From positions 2,604,001 to 2,668,000 of the forward strand of contig NW_023503493.1 in assembly GCF_014529535.1 (NCBI RefSeq): a stretch of 64,000 nt of DNA. The letters are read 5' to 3'. The translations under genes and the position numbers were made by a program. This document shows positions 19,081 to 28,639 of this stretch, one piece after another. The first letter of the stretch is position 1. Each line of letters starts with the position of its first letter. This DNA is from Bradysia coprophila. Its lineage: Eukaryota > Arthropoda > Insecta > Diptera > Sciaridae. The notes under the pieces were generated by a model. It made no database searches. It had not been told where the DNA came from and worked only from the letters and a program-made list of their open reading frames with translations.

Positions 19081-19401
19081 CTATTTAGTGTTATTCTGAG
19101 ATTTCACTATTTTAGGGTAAAATATTTTATCACAGACGAGTTCAGTTAAATGTTTTAACCCCAGACCTATCACTCCAACTGCTGAATGCCAATTTTTGTT
19201 TCTTAGCCAATCAATTAGAAACGCTAGAATTGCCTTTTTATCGGCATTGTGGATATCATCGGTAGTACAGGCATCTTTGTAAGCGAAATCGTGTTCTTTA
19301 GCAATAAAATCATCACTATCTATCGGAGCACCATTATTCAATTCATTGCCTGGACCAAGATATTTATGCCCTGGAAACAAGAAAAGGTTACCAAATGCCA
19401 T
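19081..19401 (-). CDS. Parvovirus VP1-type phospholipase A2 domain protein, left arm
   Basis: 106 aa from the ATG at 19401; a TTG three codons earlier is in frame but not needed. Residues 14-19 (YLGPGN) form the calcium-binding loop and residues 37-41 (HDFAY) carry the His-Asp catalytic pair. D54 falls where parvoviral PLA2 has a further conserved Asp. In parvoviruses this domain sits in the unique N-terminus of the minor capsid protein and breaches the endosomal membrane during entry. Here it is a complete short protein that ends right after the domain, with no capsid jelly roll following. It could be a relic of a VP1 gene, a separately encoded virion enzyme, or a repurposed lipase. It is the first gene out from the central palindrome. 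Confidence 0.85.
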   Translation of the reverse strand: MAFGNLFLFPGHKYLGPGNELNNGAPIDSDDFIAKEHDFAYKDACTTDDIHNADKKAILAFLIDWLRNKNWHSAVGVIGLGLKHLTELVCDKIFYPKIVKSQNNTK

Positions 19402-19439
19402 TCTCTTCAATGGTATTCTTTAGTAGTTAAATCTTTGAT

Positions 19440-19910
19440 TATTTTCAACACTTTCTGTGTTAGAAAATTATTTTTCAACACTTTTTTGTGTCAGAAATTT
19501 ATTTTTCGACACTTTTTTTGCCACAAAATTAATTTTTCAACACTTTTTTGTGTCAGGAATTATTTTTTCAACACTTTTTTGTGTCAGAAATTTATTTTTT
19601 CAACACTTTTTTGTGTCAATTTTTTTTTTTTCAATACGTATTCTTTAGTATTTAAATCTTTGATTATTTTCAACACTTTTTTTTGTTAAAAAATTATTTT
19701 TCAACACTTTTTTGTGTCAGAAATTTATTTTTCGACACTTTTTTTTGTCACAAAATTATTTTTTCAACATTTTTTGTTTCAGAAATTATTTTTTCAACAC
19801 GTTTTTGTGTCAGAAATTTATTTTTCGACACTTTTTTTTATCAAAAAAATATTTTTTCAACACTTTTTTGTGTCAGAAATCTTATTTTTCAACTCTTTTA
19901 TGTCAAGTGA
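19440..19910. repeat. Array of short palindromes beside the centre, left arm
   Basis: About twelve units of 30-38 bp, each with the core ACACTTTTTTGTGTC (inverted ACAC/GTGT around a T-run) and spacers like AGAAATTATTTTT. A larger internal duplication (TAGTA.TTAAATCTTTGATT at about 19420 and 19648) is visible. It is T-rich on this strand, so several long frames are open by composition alone. It separates the PLA2-like gene from the central hairpin and probably holds its promoter. It resembles binding-site arrays near viral or plasmid origins. Confidence 0.75.
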
Positions 19911-19915
19911 CAAGA

Positions 19916-20282
19916 TTGAGTTGCTTTGAATAAATTACCGGTGTGTTTTACACACTGTACACTACTCAGAATCATTCGGTAATGACTTGTTGAATGATTG
20001 TAGTTTTCTTTTTATAAAATGAAACTTGTCTTCTTCCATAGCGTTTAGAATGACAAAGGACAACCCCCCCCCCACCCTTTCCGGCTACCAAGCTGACAAG
20101 TATCTATTATTGGCCGGAAGGGGTGGGGGGGGGGTTGTCCTTTGTCATTCTAAACGCTATGGAAGAAGACAAGTTTCATTTTATAAAAAGAAAACTACAA
20201 TCATTCAACAAGTCATTACCGAATGATTCTGAGTAGTGTACAGTGTGTAAAACACACCGGTAATTTATTCAAAGCAACTCAA
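19916..20282. repeat. Central palindrome of the element (hairpin with 27-nt loop)
   Basis: The two arms meet here. Bases 20081-20085 (CCGGC) pair with 20113-20117 (GCCGG), leaving 20086-20112 as a loop. Outward the arms hold matching C10/G10 runs and then an identical inverted sequence such as GACAAAGGACAACC. The stem continues with few or no mismatches for over 2.7 kb on each side. A long unpaired loop at the exact centre is what end-joining through a viral terminal hairpin would leave. Confidence 0.85.
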
Positions 20283-20287
20283 TCTTG

Positions 20288-20758
20288 TCACTTGACATAA
20301 AAGAGTTGAAAAATAAGATTTCTGACACAAAAAAGTGTTGAAAAAATATTTTTTTGATAAAAAAAAGTGTCGAAAAATAAATTTCTGACACAAAAACGTG
20401 TTGAAAAAATAATTTCTGAAACAAAAAATGTTGAAAAAATAATTTTGTGACAAAAAAAAGTGTCGAAAAATAAATTTCTGACACAAAAAAGTGTTGAAAA
20501 ATAATTTTTTAACAAAAAAAAGTGTTGAAAATAATCAAAGATTTAAATACTAAAGAATACGTATTGAAAAAAAAAAAATTGACACAAAAAAGTGTTGAAA
20601 AAATAAATTTCTGACACAAAAAAGTGTTGAAAAAATAATTCCTGACACAAAAAAGTGTTGAAAAATTAATTTTGTGGCAAAAAAAGTGTCGAAAAATAAA
20701 TTTCTGACACAAAAAAGTGTTGAAAAATAATTTTCTAACACAGAAAGTGTTGAAAATA
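20288..20758. repeat. Array of short palindromes beside the centre, right arm
   Basis: Mirror image of 19440-19910, with the same unit order and spacing and core GACACAAAAAAGTGT. No difference between the two arrays is evident by eye. Confidence 0.75.
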
Positions 20759-20796
20759 ATCAAAGATTTAACTACTAAAGAATACCATTGAAGAGA

Positions 20797-21117
20797 ATGG
20801 CATTTGGTAACCTTTTCTTGTTTCCAGGGCATAAATATCTTGGTCCAGGCAATGAATTGAATAATGGTGCTCCGATAGATAGTGATGATTTTATTGCTAA
20901 AGAACACGATTTCGCTTACAAAGATGCCTGTACTACCGATGATATCCACAATGCCGATAAAAAGGCAATTCTAGCGTTTCTAATTGATTGGCTAAGAAAC
21001 AAAAATTGGCATTCAGCAGTTGGAGTGATAGGTCTGGGGTTAAAACATTTAACTGAACTCGTCTGTGATAAAATATTTTACCCTAAAATAGTGAAATCTC
21101 AGAATAACACTAAATAG
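20797..21117 (+). CDS. Parvovirus VP1-type phospholipase A2 domain protein, right arm
   Basis: Exact protein copy of the 19081-19401 gene in the opposite orientation. The ATG at 20797 follows GAAGAGA. Calcium loop YLGPGN and catalytic HD are present. First gene of the right-arm outward unit; ZF2 starts 200 bp downstream. Confidence 0.85.
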   Translation: MAFGNLFLFPGHKYLGPGNELNNGAPIDSDDFIAKEHDFAYKDACTTDDIHNADKKAILAFLIDWLRNKNWHSAVGVIGLGLKHLTELVCDKIFYPKIVKSQNNTK

Positions 21118-21316
21118 GGTTGTAAAAAATCAAGTATCGCGGAAATTTGTCTATAAATGCCATGTTAAGGATAGATGTGATTCAGTCAATGATAAGGTAT
21201 TGTGCAGTTGATACAGTAGCAAGAACAGATATTCTTATAATTAAAAAATCTTTACAAAATTATAAAGATTATAGGACTTTGGGTTTTGTACCTGGCACAA
21301 CGCTCCACAAAGAAAA

Positions 21317-21673
21317 ATGAAGTGTCCAATATGTGGTGAAGTGTTTATAAGTCATTTCTACTTGCATTCTCACCACTACGAGAAACACGTAAACGTCAAC
21401 AAGCCTGAAGTGCAATTATTGTATGGTACTCCTAATAACGTATGGATCGACCCTAGGCCTCGAGCAGCCCGCAATAATAGACGTTTAGGTAGACCACCTT
21501 TGATTGTATATCCAGCGAATAACGCCTTGAAAGTAAATGAGACCAATAATTACGTTGCAGACTTGACAGGAAACGGTATGTTGCGCGATGAGACTCTCAG
21601 TGAACCTAAAAATTATACATATGAAGAGCTTCGAGCTATTCTTCGGTTTCATAAGAATCGTTGTAATAAATAA
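21317..21673 (+). CDS. Small C2H2 zinc-finger protein ZF2, right arm
   Basis: Identical to the left-arm ZF2: one C2H2 finger (residues 3-24), a basic middle with an AT-hook-like GRP, and the C-terminal YTYEELRAILRF. Followed 67 bp later by ZF1. Confidence 0.75.
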   Translation: MKCPICGEVFISHFYLHSHHYEKHVNVNKPEVQLLYGTPNNVWIDPRPRAARNNRRLGRPPLIVYPANNALKVNETNNYVADLTGNGMLRDETLSEPKNYTYEELRAILRFHKNRCNK

Positions 21674-21740
21674 GACGCTACAGACTTATACTACCTTAGT
21701 TTCACCCCAAACGTTGCCGAGCAAAGATAAAGAATAAAAA

Positions 21741-22082
21741 ATGACTGTAGCATGTCCGTATTGTCCGAGCACTCTTGCCACTACTTACAACTTGAAAAGG
21801 CATATTTCTAGAAAACATTCAGAATATATCCAAAACAATAGTGACGAAGAAACTGAAGAATGCGATAATGATGAAGAAAGCGACAATGTTGGTACTGAAA
21901 GTGACCAAGATGATGATGATACAGAAGAAAAAGAAGAAGAAGAAGACAATAACTCAGGAGGATCAGAATCTGGCGAAAGTCAAGCTACCGACTCGGGCGA
22001 TGGCGATGAAGATTGTACATACACATATGACGACGTTGTAGCAGTACTAAGATTTTATCTTGAACCACACCACCAACAATGA
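21741..22082 (+). CDS. Small C2H2 zinc-finger protein ZF1, right arm
   Basis: Identical to the left-arm ZF1: one C2H2 finger (residues 5-26), a long acidic region, and the C-terminal YTYDDVVAVLRF. The last gene of the outward unit. Confidence 0.75.
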   Translation: MTVACPYCPSTLATTYNLKRHISRKHSEYIQNNSDEETEECDNDEESDNVGTESDQDDDDTEEKEEEEDNNSGGSESGESQATDSGDGDEDCTYTYDDVVAVLRFYLEPHHQQ

Positions 22083-22158
22083 AATTTTTGTAAATAATTT
22101 ACTTGTCAGTGATTATGTAATAGTTAACCTCTTCAATTAATTTCTTTGTTTTCATTTT

Positions 22159-22164
22159 AATAAA
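22159..22164 (+). terminator. Poly(A) signal of the PLA2-ZF2-ZF1 unit, right arm
   Basis: AATAAA 76 bp after the ZF1 stop, the first such signal in this direction after the three genes. It suggests one shared 3' end. Mirrored at 18034-18039. Confidence 0.6.
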
Positions 22165-23089
22165 GTATATTTTTAACAGTAAAACAATATCCGGTTTTTT
22201 ACAAAAAAAAAACAAAAAAAATGTAATGCAGATTATAATATTAAAGAAAAGTAAAAACTTCTTTTATCACCTTTTTGTGAAGAACATTTTATGGACTAAA
22301 TAAAAAGATGTATAAAACATTTTCTTGTTTTTTTATTATTATTATCATTATAATATATAAACAATCAGTACAGCACATGTCCACGAAATCATTTTTCCAG
22401 TTTAAGATTTCGTAAATTCACTCCACTTTGATGATCAGCAAAAAAAATTTTCACCAAAGGTGTTCTTGGAAATATGGCTTATATTGTACCCAGTATCCTC
22501 AGAAGGCACCATCATCTTAGGGGTGTAAAGTTTTTCCACGATTGGTTCACGAATTTTACCATGCATTGTGTTTAGTGTGGTAGAAAACTTTCTCACGATA
22601 TTGTGACATAAAAACTGATAAAATGAGCGAATATATTAGATCATTATAGTTCTATTGTCTATTCATCAACTCTTTTTTGACAGATTTATTGACCTTTATT
22701 TTACCCTCGTCAACCCTTTTCGGATGCCATTACTAATTATAAGTGAGATTCCGATGCCGCCCAGGGGTTGTGTCCTTTGACCTCTGTCCTGGGGGGGGGA
22801 TTAAGGGCACAATTAATAAAAGTTTCAGCCTTAAACCCGCAGGGTTTCAGTCTGATACTTTTATTTACACGAAAAAGGGAAAATATATTTACTCACCCTA
22901 ACAGTTGTACAGTATGCTGCGAATGCGAAAATATAAAGCGAGATGGAGCCAAAATACTGTTCATTGCAATACTCGTGTCGTTTCTGAAAAGATTTAGGTG
23001 GGGTCTCCAGTAGATGAATGATATAAAAGAATTTCTTTTTCACTCACAAAAAATTTATTATTCAGAAAGTACATTTTTCTTTCCTTTTC

Positions 23090-23803
23090 TCATTTTTTAT
23101 AAATGTTATCATATGTTTTCAAAGTTTCGAGGTATGTACAGTTGGTGATGATGCCAAACGCAATGTAGTGCTTTATAGTAGTTTCATCCACTTCCTCAAG
23201 TCTACGGGGCTTCTGGGAGATAATTCTTTTCAATGCTTGTTCCTGGTCCCACGATGATAAACCCATCAATTCGTATTTAATGGACTGTAGCATTACGGGG
23301 TATTTGCTTGACCATGCATGGCGCTGTCCAGCTGCATGTTCAATACACGCTCGGCTGTGATGAAGATTTTCCAGACTGATTTTGTGCATCACGATTGCTC
23401 CATACCCGTTTTTCTCGGAAAATTTCCACTGGTCCTTCGGCAGCTCTGTGGTTATAGTGTTAACGTCGCCAATAATATCCCCGCTACCGGTGACAATCAG
23501 TGCAATACGTGCCATGAAAAAGTAAATTCTTTTTGCAGTGGGAATGGTGATATGACTGCCAGTAACGCGATCACAGATTTTCATGGTAAGTTCAAAAGTC
23601 TCGGGGTCGTTGCCGATGATGACATATTTTGTGGCAGACTTGTTGAGGTAGATGGTTTTTTCAGCCAGCATTCGTGATTCATGAGTCCACAATCCTGAGG
23701 GTTTGTTCTTTTTTGCCGGCTCCAATGCCGCTATATCCTCTGCTGCCGGACGTTTTAATCCAAAAGGAGCCATGTTTGACAAATCAACAATTGTTTGTGC
23801 CAT
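23090..23803 (-). CDS. Orphan 237-aa protein, right-arm copy
   Basis: Third copy, identical in protein to those at 13764 and 16393. The promoter box lies upstream at about 23928-23945 and TATA near 23910, on the minus strand. It faces the ZF1 gene convergently, with about 1 kb of non-coding DNA between the stop codons. The right arm has only this one copy. Confidence 0.75.
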   Translation of the reverse strand: MAQTIVDLSNMAPFGLKRPAAEDIAALEPAKKNKPSGLWTHESRMLAEKTIYLNKSATKYVIIGNDPETFELTMKICDRVTGSHITIPTAKRIYFFMARIALIVTGSGDIIGDVNTITTELPKDQWKFSEKNGYGAIVMHKISLENLHHSRACIEHAAGQRHAWSSKYPVMLQSIKYELMGLSSWDQEQALKRIISQKPRRLEEVDETTIKHYIAFGIITNCTYLETLKTYDNIYKK

Positions 23804-24799
23804 GTTTGTAATAACTTGGTATTTTATGTTTTAAATTTTCACGATTTAGCGAAGTGACTGGTAAACTGATTTCACAGAATGATGATTTTCCTACAGAACA
23901 ATGTCTCTTTATATCTGATTTTGAGCACCCCACCTAAATCTTTTCCGAAACGAGACGAACATTGCACCGAAACATATATTTTTTCCGTCGTAAGGATCAT
24001 GGAGGGGGTAATTTAATTTCCATCACTTGAATAAAATATATTCGGTACGTCGAAACAGGTCCTATTGTGTTCGTGTGAAGAAAATACTAACAACACAAAT
24101 AAAATAAAATAAACAAATTTTTCTTCGCTGTCCATCTTACCGTGCGCTAACAGGTAACAACATTTTTTTTCCATATCCTTTGTTGCGTATAGCATTCTTT
24201 GAGGATAGAGTTAACAAAAGGCGGCTGAATACTTTCATTTTTTTTTTATTAGCGTAAAGGTTGTGTGAGATGTATTTTTAGTTGATTTTACAACCTGTAC
24301 AACAATGATTTGTTGTTCTTTTTTTTTAGTGGATTATAACTGGACGAGTGAAATTTAGCTGATAAAGGATTTTTGCTATTTTGCTATAATTGATTTTTAG
24401 ACAAAATATTGAGATTGGGTCACTTGAATCTCTATTGTATACAATAGGTGTTTGAATTTATTCTATAATTTATTACAGATTTTATTTAGGGAATGATAAA
24501 TTGGATTGATAAAGTGAAGATTTTGAAACTAAGAAATGTTTTTACTGTATTTGATACAATAGAATTTAATTTTTTGATTTTACTTTTCTATTGTATTAAT
24601 CTATTTCACACTATTTTGAGACAGTGAATTCGATGTAACGACCAATTATATAGGAACATTATGATACAATGGATCGTGTAACTAAGTTTGATTTATAGAA
24701 CCTTTTGAGAATTTTTTATCAGGCACTTTTGTCTGATGAGTGGGTGAAGATTTTCTCACGATGTCCTGACAGCTAATTTGTTAAAATGCTAAAGTATGT

Positions 24800-25309
24800 T
24801 GGCTCTTTAAGATTCTATTGTATACTACCAAACGAACCTTTAGTATGGTTGACCATTGTGTTTAGTGTGGGAGAAAACTTTCTCACGATGTAGTGACATA
24901 ACAACTGATAAAATGCGCGAATATATTAGATCATTATAGTTCTATTGTCTATTCATCAACTATTTTTGACAGATTTATTGACCTTTATTTTACCCTCGTC
25001 AAACCCTTTTTTGACAGGTCTATTGTATACTACCAAACGAACCTTTTGTATGGTTGACCATTGTGTTTAGTGTGGGAGAAAACTTTCTCACGATATAGTG
25101 ACATAACAACTGTTAAAATGCGCGAATATATTAGATCATTATAGTTCTATTGTCTATTCATCAACTATTTTTGACAGATTTATTGACCTTTATTTTACCC
25201 TCGTCAACCCTTTTTTTGACAGGTCTATTGTACCCTCGTCAAAATTTGACAGGTATTGTTCTTTTTTTAGTTTGACGTACAGCAGTGAAAACAGCCTATA
25301 TATTCTTCT
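24800..25309. repeat. Subterminal repeats and right tip of the element
   Basis: Mirror of 12258-12770: two 205-bp repeats, three TACCCTCGTCA boxes, then the terminal TTTGACGTACAGCAGTGAAA tip ending in AGCCTATATATTCTTCT at 25309. The host REP-A sequence follows immediately. Confidence 0.75.
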
Positions 25310-26850
25310 GGTTTTCGAGGGTCGGGAACGCGTTTTCAGCTGTAGCTCAGCTGTATTGAAACCTGCAGGGGCGTGTGACCCATCAAATGAAAGGTATTCG
25401 TAACACGATTCGAACAAAAAAATAATTAGAAAAATTGGTGCAGATTTGGTTGAGCTAGAGTGGTCAGAGTGACCAAATTTTGAGCTACTCGAGCGTAGGA
25501 TGAAAGGACTAATATTTTTTTGGGTTATGAAAGATAGAGAGTTACTTTCTTCGGCAAAGTCTCAGAGTTTTACGAGTAGAACAGAGGGATGTGAAAAATG
25601 TCGAAAGTTGGAAATGGGTGGGTCAATTATGTTTTTAGAGGTATTTCTTGAATGGTGGCAGATAGAGAGTTACTTTCTTCGGCAAAGTCTCAGAGTTTTA
25701 CGAGTAGAACAGAGGGGCATATGTGAAAAATGTCGAAAGTTGGAAATGGGTGTGTCAATTGGGGTTTTGGAGATATTTCTTGAATGGTGGCAGATAGAGA
25801 ATTACTTTCGTCAAATTTTCGATTTTCGTCAAATTTTCTGAATTTCGTCAGATTTTGGAATTTCGTCAAATTTTCGATTTTCGTCAAATTTTCGAATTTC
25901 GTCAAATTTCGTCAAATTTTCGAATTTCGTCAAATTTTCAAATTTCGTCAAATTTTCGAATTTCGTCAAATTTTCAAATTTTGTCAAATTTTCAAATTTC
26001 GTCAAATTTTCGAATTTCGTCAAATTTCATCAAATTTTCGAATTTCGTCAAATTTATTCAAATTTTCAAATTTCGTCAAATTTTCGAATTTCGTCAAATT
26101 TCGTCAAATTTTCGAATTTCGTCAAATTTTCGAATTTCGTCAAATTTCGTCAAATTTTCGAATTTCGTCAAATTTTCGAATTTCGTCAAATTTTCGAATT
26201 TCGTCAAATTTCGTCAAATTTTCGAATTTCGTCAAATTTCGTCAAATTTTCGAATTTCGTCAAATTTTCGAATTTCGTCAAATTTTCGATTTTCGTAAAA
26301 TTTTTGAATTAAAACTGTAAACTGTTATAAAAAGCAGTGTTGAGTACACTTCTAAAACGACTGATATCCCAACAAAAATCTCTTCGAGAAAAGTGTGACG
26401 CAGTCTTTGAAATACAATTTCTAAAATGAATGATATCGCTAGAGTTGACGCTTTCAGCTTCGTTACGCAAAAATTAAATTTTACACCCAATTAGTTCAAA
26501 CAAGCTGGCTTAGGTTTTCTCATCATCTGCCAAATAATTTTTACAAAAAAAATTAGACTGGAAACAACCAAAATTTTACCAAAAAAATCTGCGTCGCATG
26601 TGGCAGATAAATTTTCTTGCTGGTCTGTTCCTGAACATCTGAAACTTTGCGACGCAGATTTTTTTGGTAAAATTTTGGTTGAGGAATCGCTTCTCAACAT
26701 CTGCCCCTTGTGACGCAAATTTATTTTTGTAAAATTTTCTTTCACAAATTTTTTGGGTAAATTTTTTGTTGATAAAACTTTTGAGTACTGCACACAATGC
26801 GTCACCCTCATCGATATAAGTTTTTTTTCGTAAGTAAGATAAAGGACTAG
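25310..26850. repeat. Host repeat REP-A, portion right of the virus-like element
   Basis: Continues REP-A with GGTTTTCGAGGGTCGGGAACG (compare the uninterrupted copy inverse of 63005-63045), then AGTTACTTTCTTCGGCAAAG repeats, the 18-bp minisatellite, and a tail with GCTGGCTTAGGTTTTCTCA and paired CTGCGTCGCA blocks. Short open frames here are composition effects. Confidence 0.75.
25805..26300. repeat. 18-bp minisatellite inside REP-A
   Basis: About 27 units of TTCGAATTTCGTCAAATT with a shorter 9-bp insertion at intervals (TCGTCAAAT). The absence of stops in several frames follows from the repeat. A shorter array in inverse is at 62376-62545 in the other REP-A copy, so array length is polymorphic between copies. 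Confidence 0.85.
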
Positions 26851-26981
26851 CGTCACATTAACCCTTTAAGAGCTTTTTGACCGATATCACCACTTTTGTA
26901 AGTATGTCATTTCGACAACATCAAAAAACCTTATGGAAGTTCAATAATTCTAGAGAAATGAGCCTGAATCCCATTTAGAAA

Positions 26982-28156
26982 TAGGGTGTGTCGATTTCAA
27001 TTATTTTTTTTAGTCATTCCGGGTTCCGCCCTACCGCGATTCACCCTCGCACTAGCAATAATAATCAGCAAAATTTTTTTTTTTCTAAGTCAATATAAGC
27101 TTGCACCGTCACTTTTTCAAAAATTTTCGAGCTACACGAGATAGCTGGATTATGGGTCCGAACCAAAAAAAATCTACAGATGCTTTTGCAAAGTTTTCAC
27201 TCTGTACGGCATCTAGAGGGTCTACTAGAACATACAAAAATTAAAAAAAGTTAAAAAAAAAATGTTTTACCGTCATTTTGGTATAGCATCAAGTTTCACC
27301 GAGGTGGAATTTTCAAGAATTTTGTAAGTGGAAAAGTCATCTCACCTGGGTGAATTTTTTTCAAGCTATTGTTGTGATAGCTCATTTTGTAGGTATTTCA
27401 ATAGCGCATCCAGCAAACGTACAGTTTCGATAGGTAAATTTAAATATTTTTTGGTTTCACTGGTGGAAGACCCAAAAATGGGGCATTTCTTTGGGTATTT
27501 TCGAAAACATAACAAATTGGCTTCTCTTAAAAAACGAAATCTTACTATTTTCAGCTTTTAAATGTGTTATTCATGAATAATATTTGAATTTCTGTCAAAA
27601 TTTTTCATTTACTTGCTGTATTTAAAATGTTAATTGTCTCCATACTCGAAGAAATGCCCCATTTTTGGGTCTTCCACCAGTGAAACCAAAAAATATTTAA
27701 ATTTACCTATCGAAACTGTACGTTTGCTGGATGCGCTATTGAAATACCTACAAAATGAGCTATCACAACAATAGCTTGAAAAAAATTCACCCAGGTGAGA
27801 TGACTTTTCCACTTACAAAATTCTTGAAAATTCCACCTCGGTGAAACTTGATGCTATACCAAAATGACGGTAAAACATTTTTTTAAAATTTTTTTAATTT
27901 TTGTATGTTCTAGTAGACCCTCTAGATGCCGTACAGAGTGAAAACTTTGCAAAAGCATCTGTAGATTTTTTTTGGTTCGGACCCATAATCCAGCTATCTC
28001 GTGTAGCTCGAAAATTTTTGAAAAAGTGACGGTGCAAGCTTATATTGACTTAGAAAAAAAAAAATTTTGCTGATTATTATTGCTAGTGCGAGGGTGAATC
28101 GCGGTAGGGCGGAACCCGGAATGACTAAAAAAAATAATTGAAATCGACACACCCTA
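26982..28156. mobile_element. hAT-like foldback element with 8-bp target duplication
   Basis: Arms of about 510 bp (26982-27495 and 27645-28156) are near-exact inverses beginning TAGGGTGTGTCGATTTC. TTTAGAAA flanks both sides (26974-26981 and 28157-28164). An 8-bp duplication with a TAGGG terminus fits the hAT superfamily. No transposase. The two short mirrored frames beginning MEKSSHLGEF are arm sequence, not genes. Confidence 0.85.
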
Positions 28157-28639
28157 TTTAGAAACCAATCTTGAAACACCTTACTCATGTCGAAAATAAC
28201 CCAAATCCATAAAAAAAACCGATGGAAGTTAGGTAGTGCCAGAGGAATCATCTCTAATCCCATTTCTTTACTTTCGGTCCTCATAGCAAGCATACAAAAC
28301 TTAATACGTAACTCTTTCGGCCTACTCAATCGATACGTAAATAGTTATTTTCCTAACGCATGCTAAAATGCTTTTTTAGCAAATGAGAGGTTTCCAGATC
28401 GAGCCGGAGACGAAGTCGCGATATTTCAACACTAGTTAGGAAATAACTATTACATTCTACATGCGTCGAATTTCGTACTTTTCATGTTTCAAGCACTTCT
28501 TTCGACGCCCTTAGCATGTAAAATCCATTACATAACTCGGGATAAAAAGTGAAAAGTCTCGTTTTCGTGTGTTTATTGACCTCGGCTTCGCCTCGGATCA
28601 ACAAAATTCACACGAAAACTCTACTTTTCATCCCTAGTC

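Larger units (their letters stand above)
12258..25309. mobile_element. 13-kb palindromic virus-like element (ambisense, dimeric)
   Basis: Two arms of about 5.2 kb are near-identical inverted copies. Positions x and y pair with x+y=40198 near the centre and 40196 further out, because one C-run is 11 bases on the left and 9 on the right. The outermost bases AGAAGAATATATAGGCTG (12258) and their inverse (ending 25309) bound it. Each arm reads one gene inward from the end (237 aa) and three outward from the centre (PLA2-like, two C2H2 proteins), an ambisense layout like that of ambidensoviruses. The left arm has an extra tandem copy of its outer 2.63 kb. Flanks TGGTTTTAGA and TGGTTTTCGA form a 10-bp direct repeat with one mismatch, taken as the target duplication. 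No replication initiator, helicase, capsid jelly roll, polymerase, integrase or transposase was recognised. It could be a defective endogenous virus, a satellite, or a new transposon class. Confidence 0.85.

Noticed and set aside
19249..19933. Long open frames (up to 146 codons) in the palindrome arrays, both arms
   Set aside because: They appear in several frames at once and encode only the repeated T-rich unit (Phe/Leu/Ser strings). Composition effect, no gene.
12258..25309. Palindrome as a pure long-read assembly artefact
   Set aside because: An unsplit hairpin read would mirror the flanks too. Here the mirror stops at the element tips, the flanks are the two sides of one REP-A copy, and a direct repeat brackets it. 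Copies also differ by small changes. Long-read confirmation is still needed.
25805..26300. Possible CRISPR-like array
   Set aside because: Units are contiguous with no unique spacers, in a eukaryotic repeat.
25784..26320. 178- and 147-codon frames with repeated FRQIFEFRQI-type peptides
   Set aside because: Direct translation of the 18-bp minisatellite in different frames; the repeat contains no stop.
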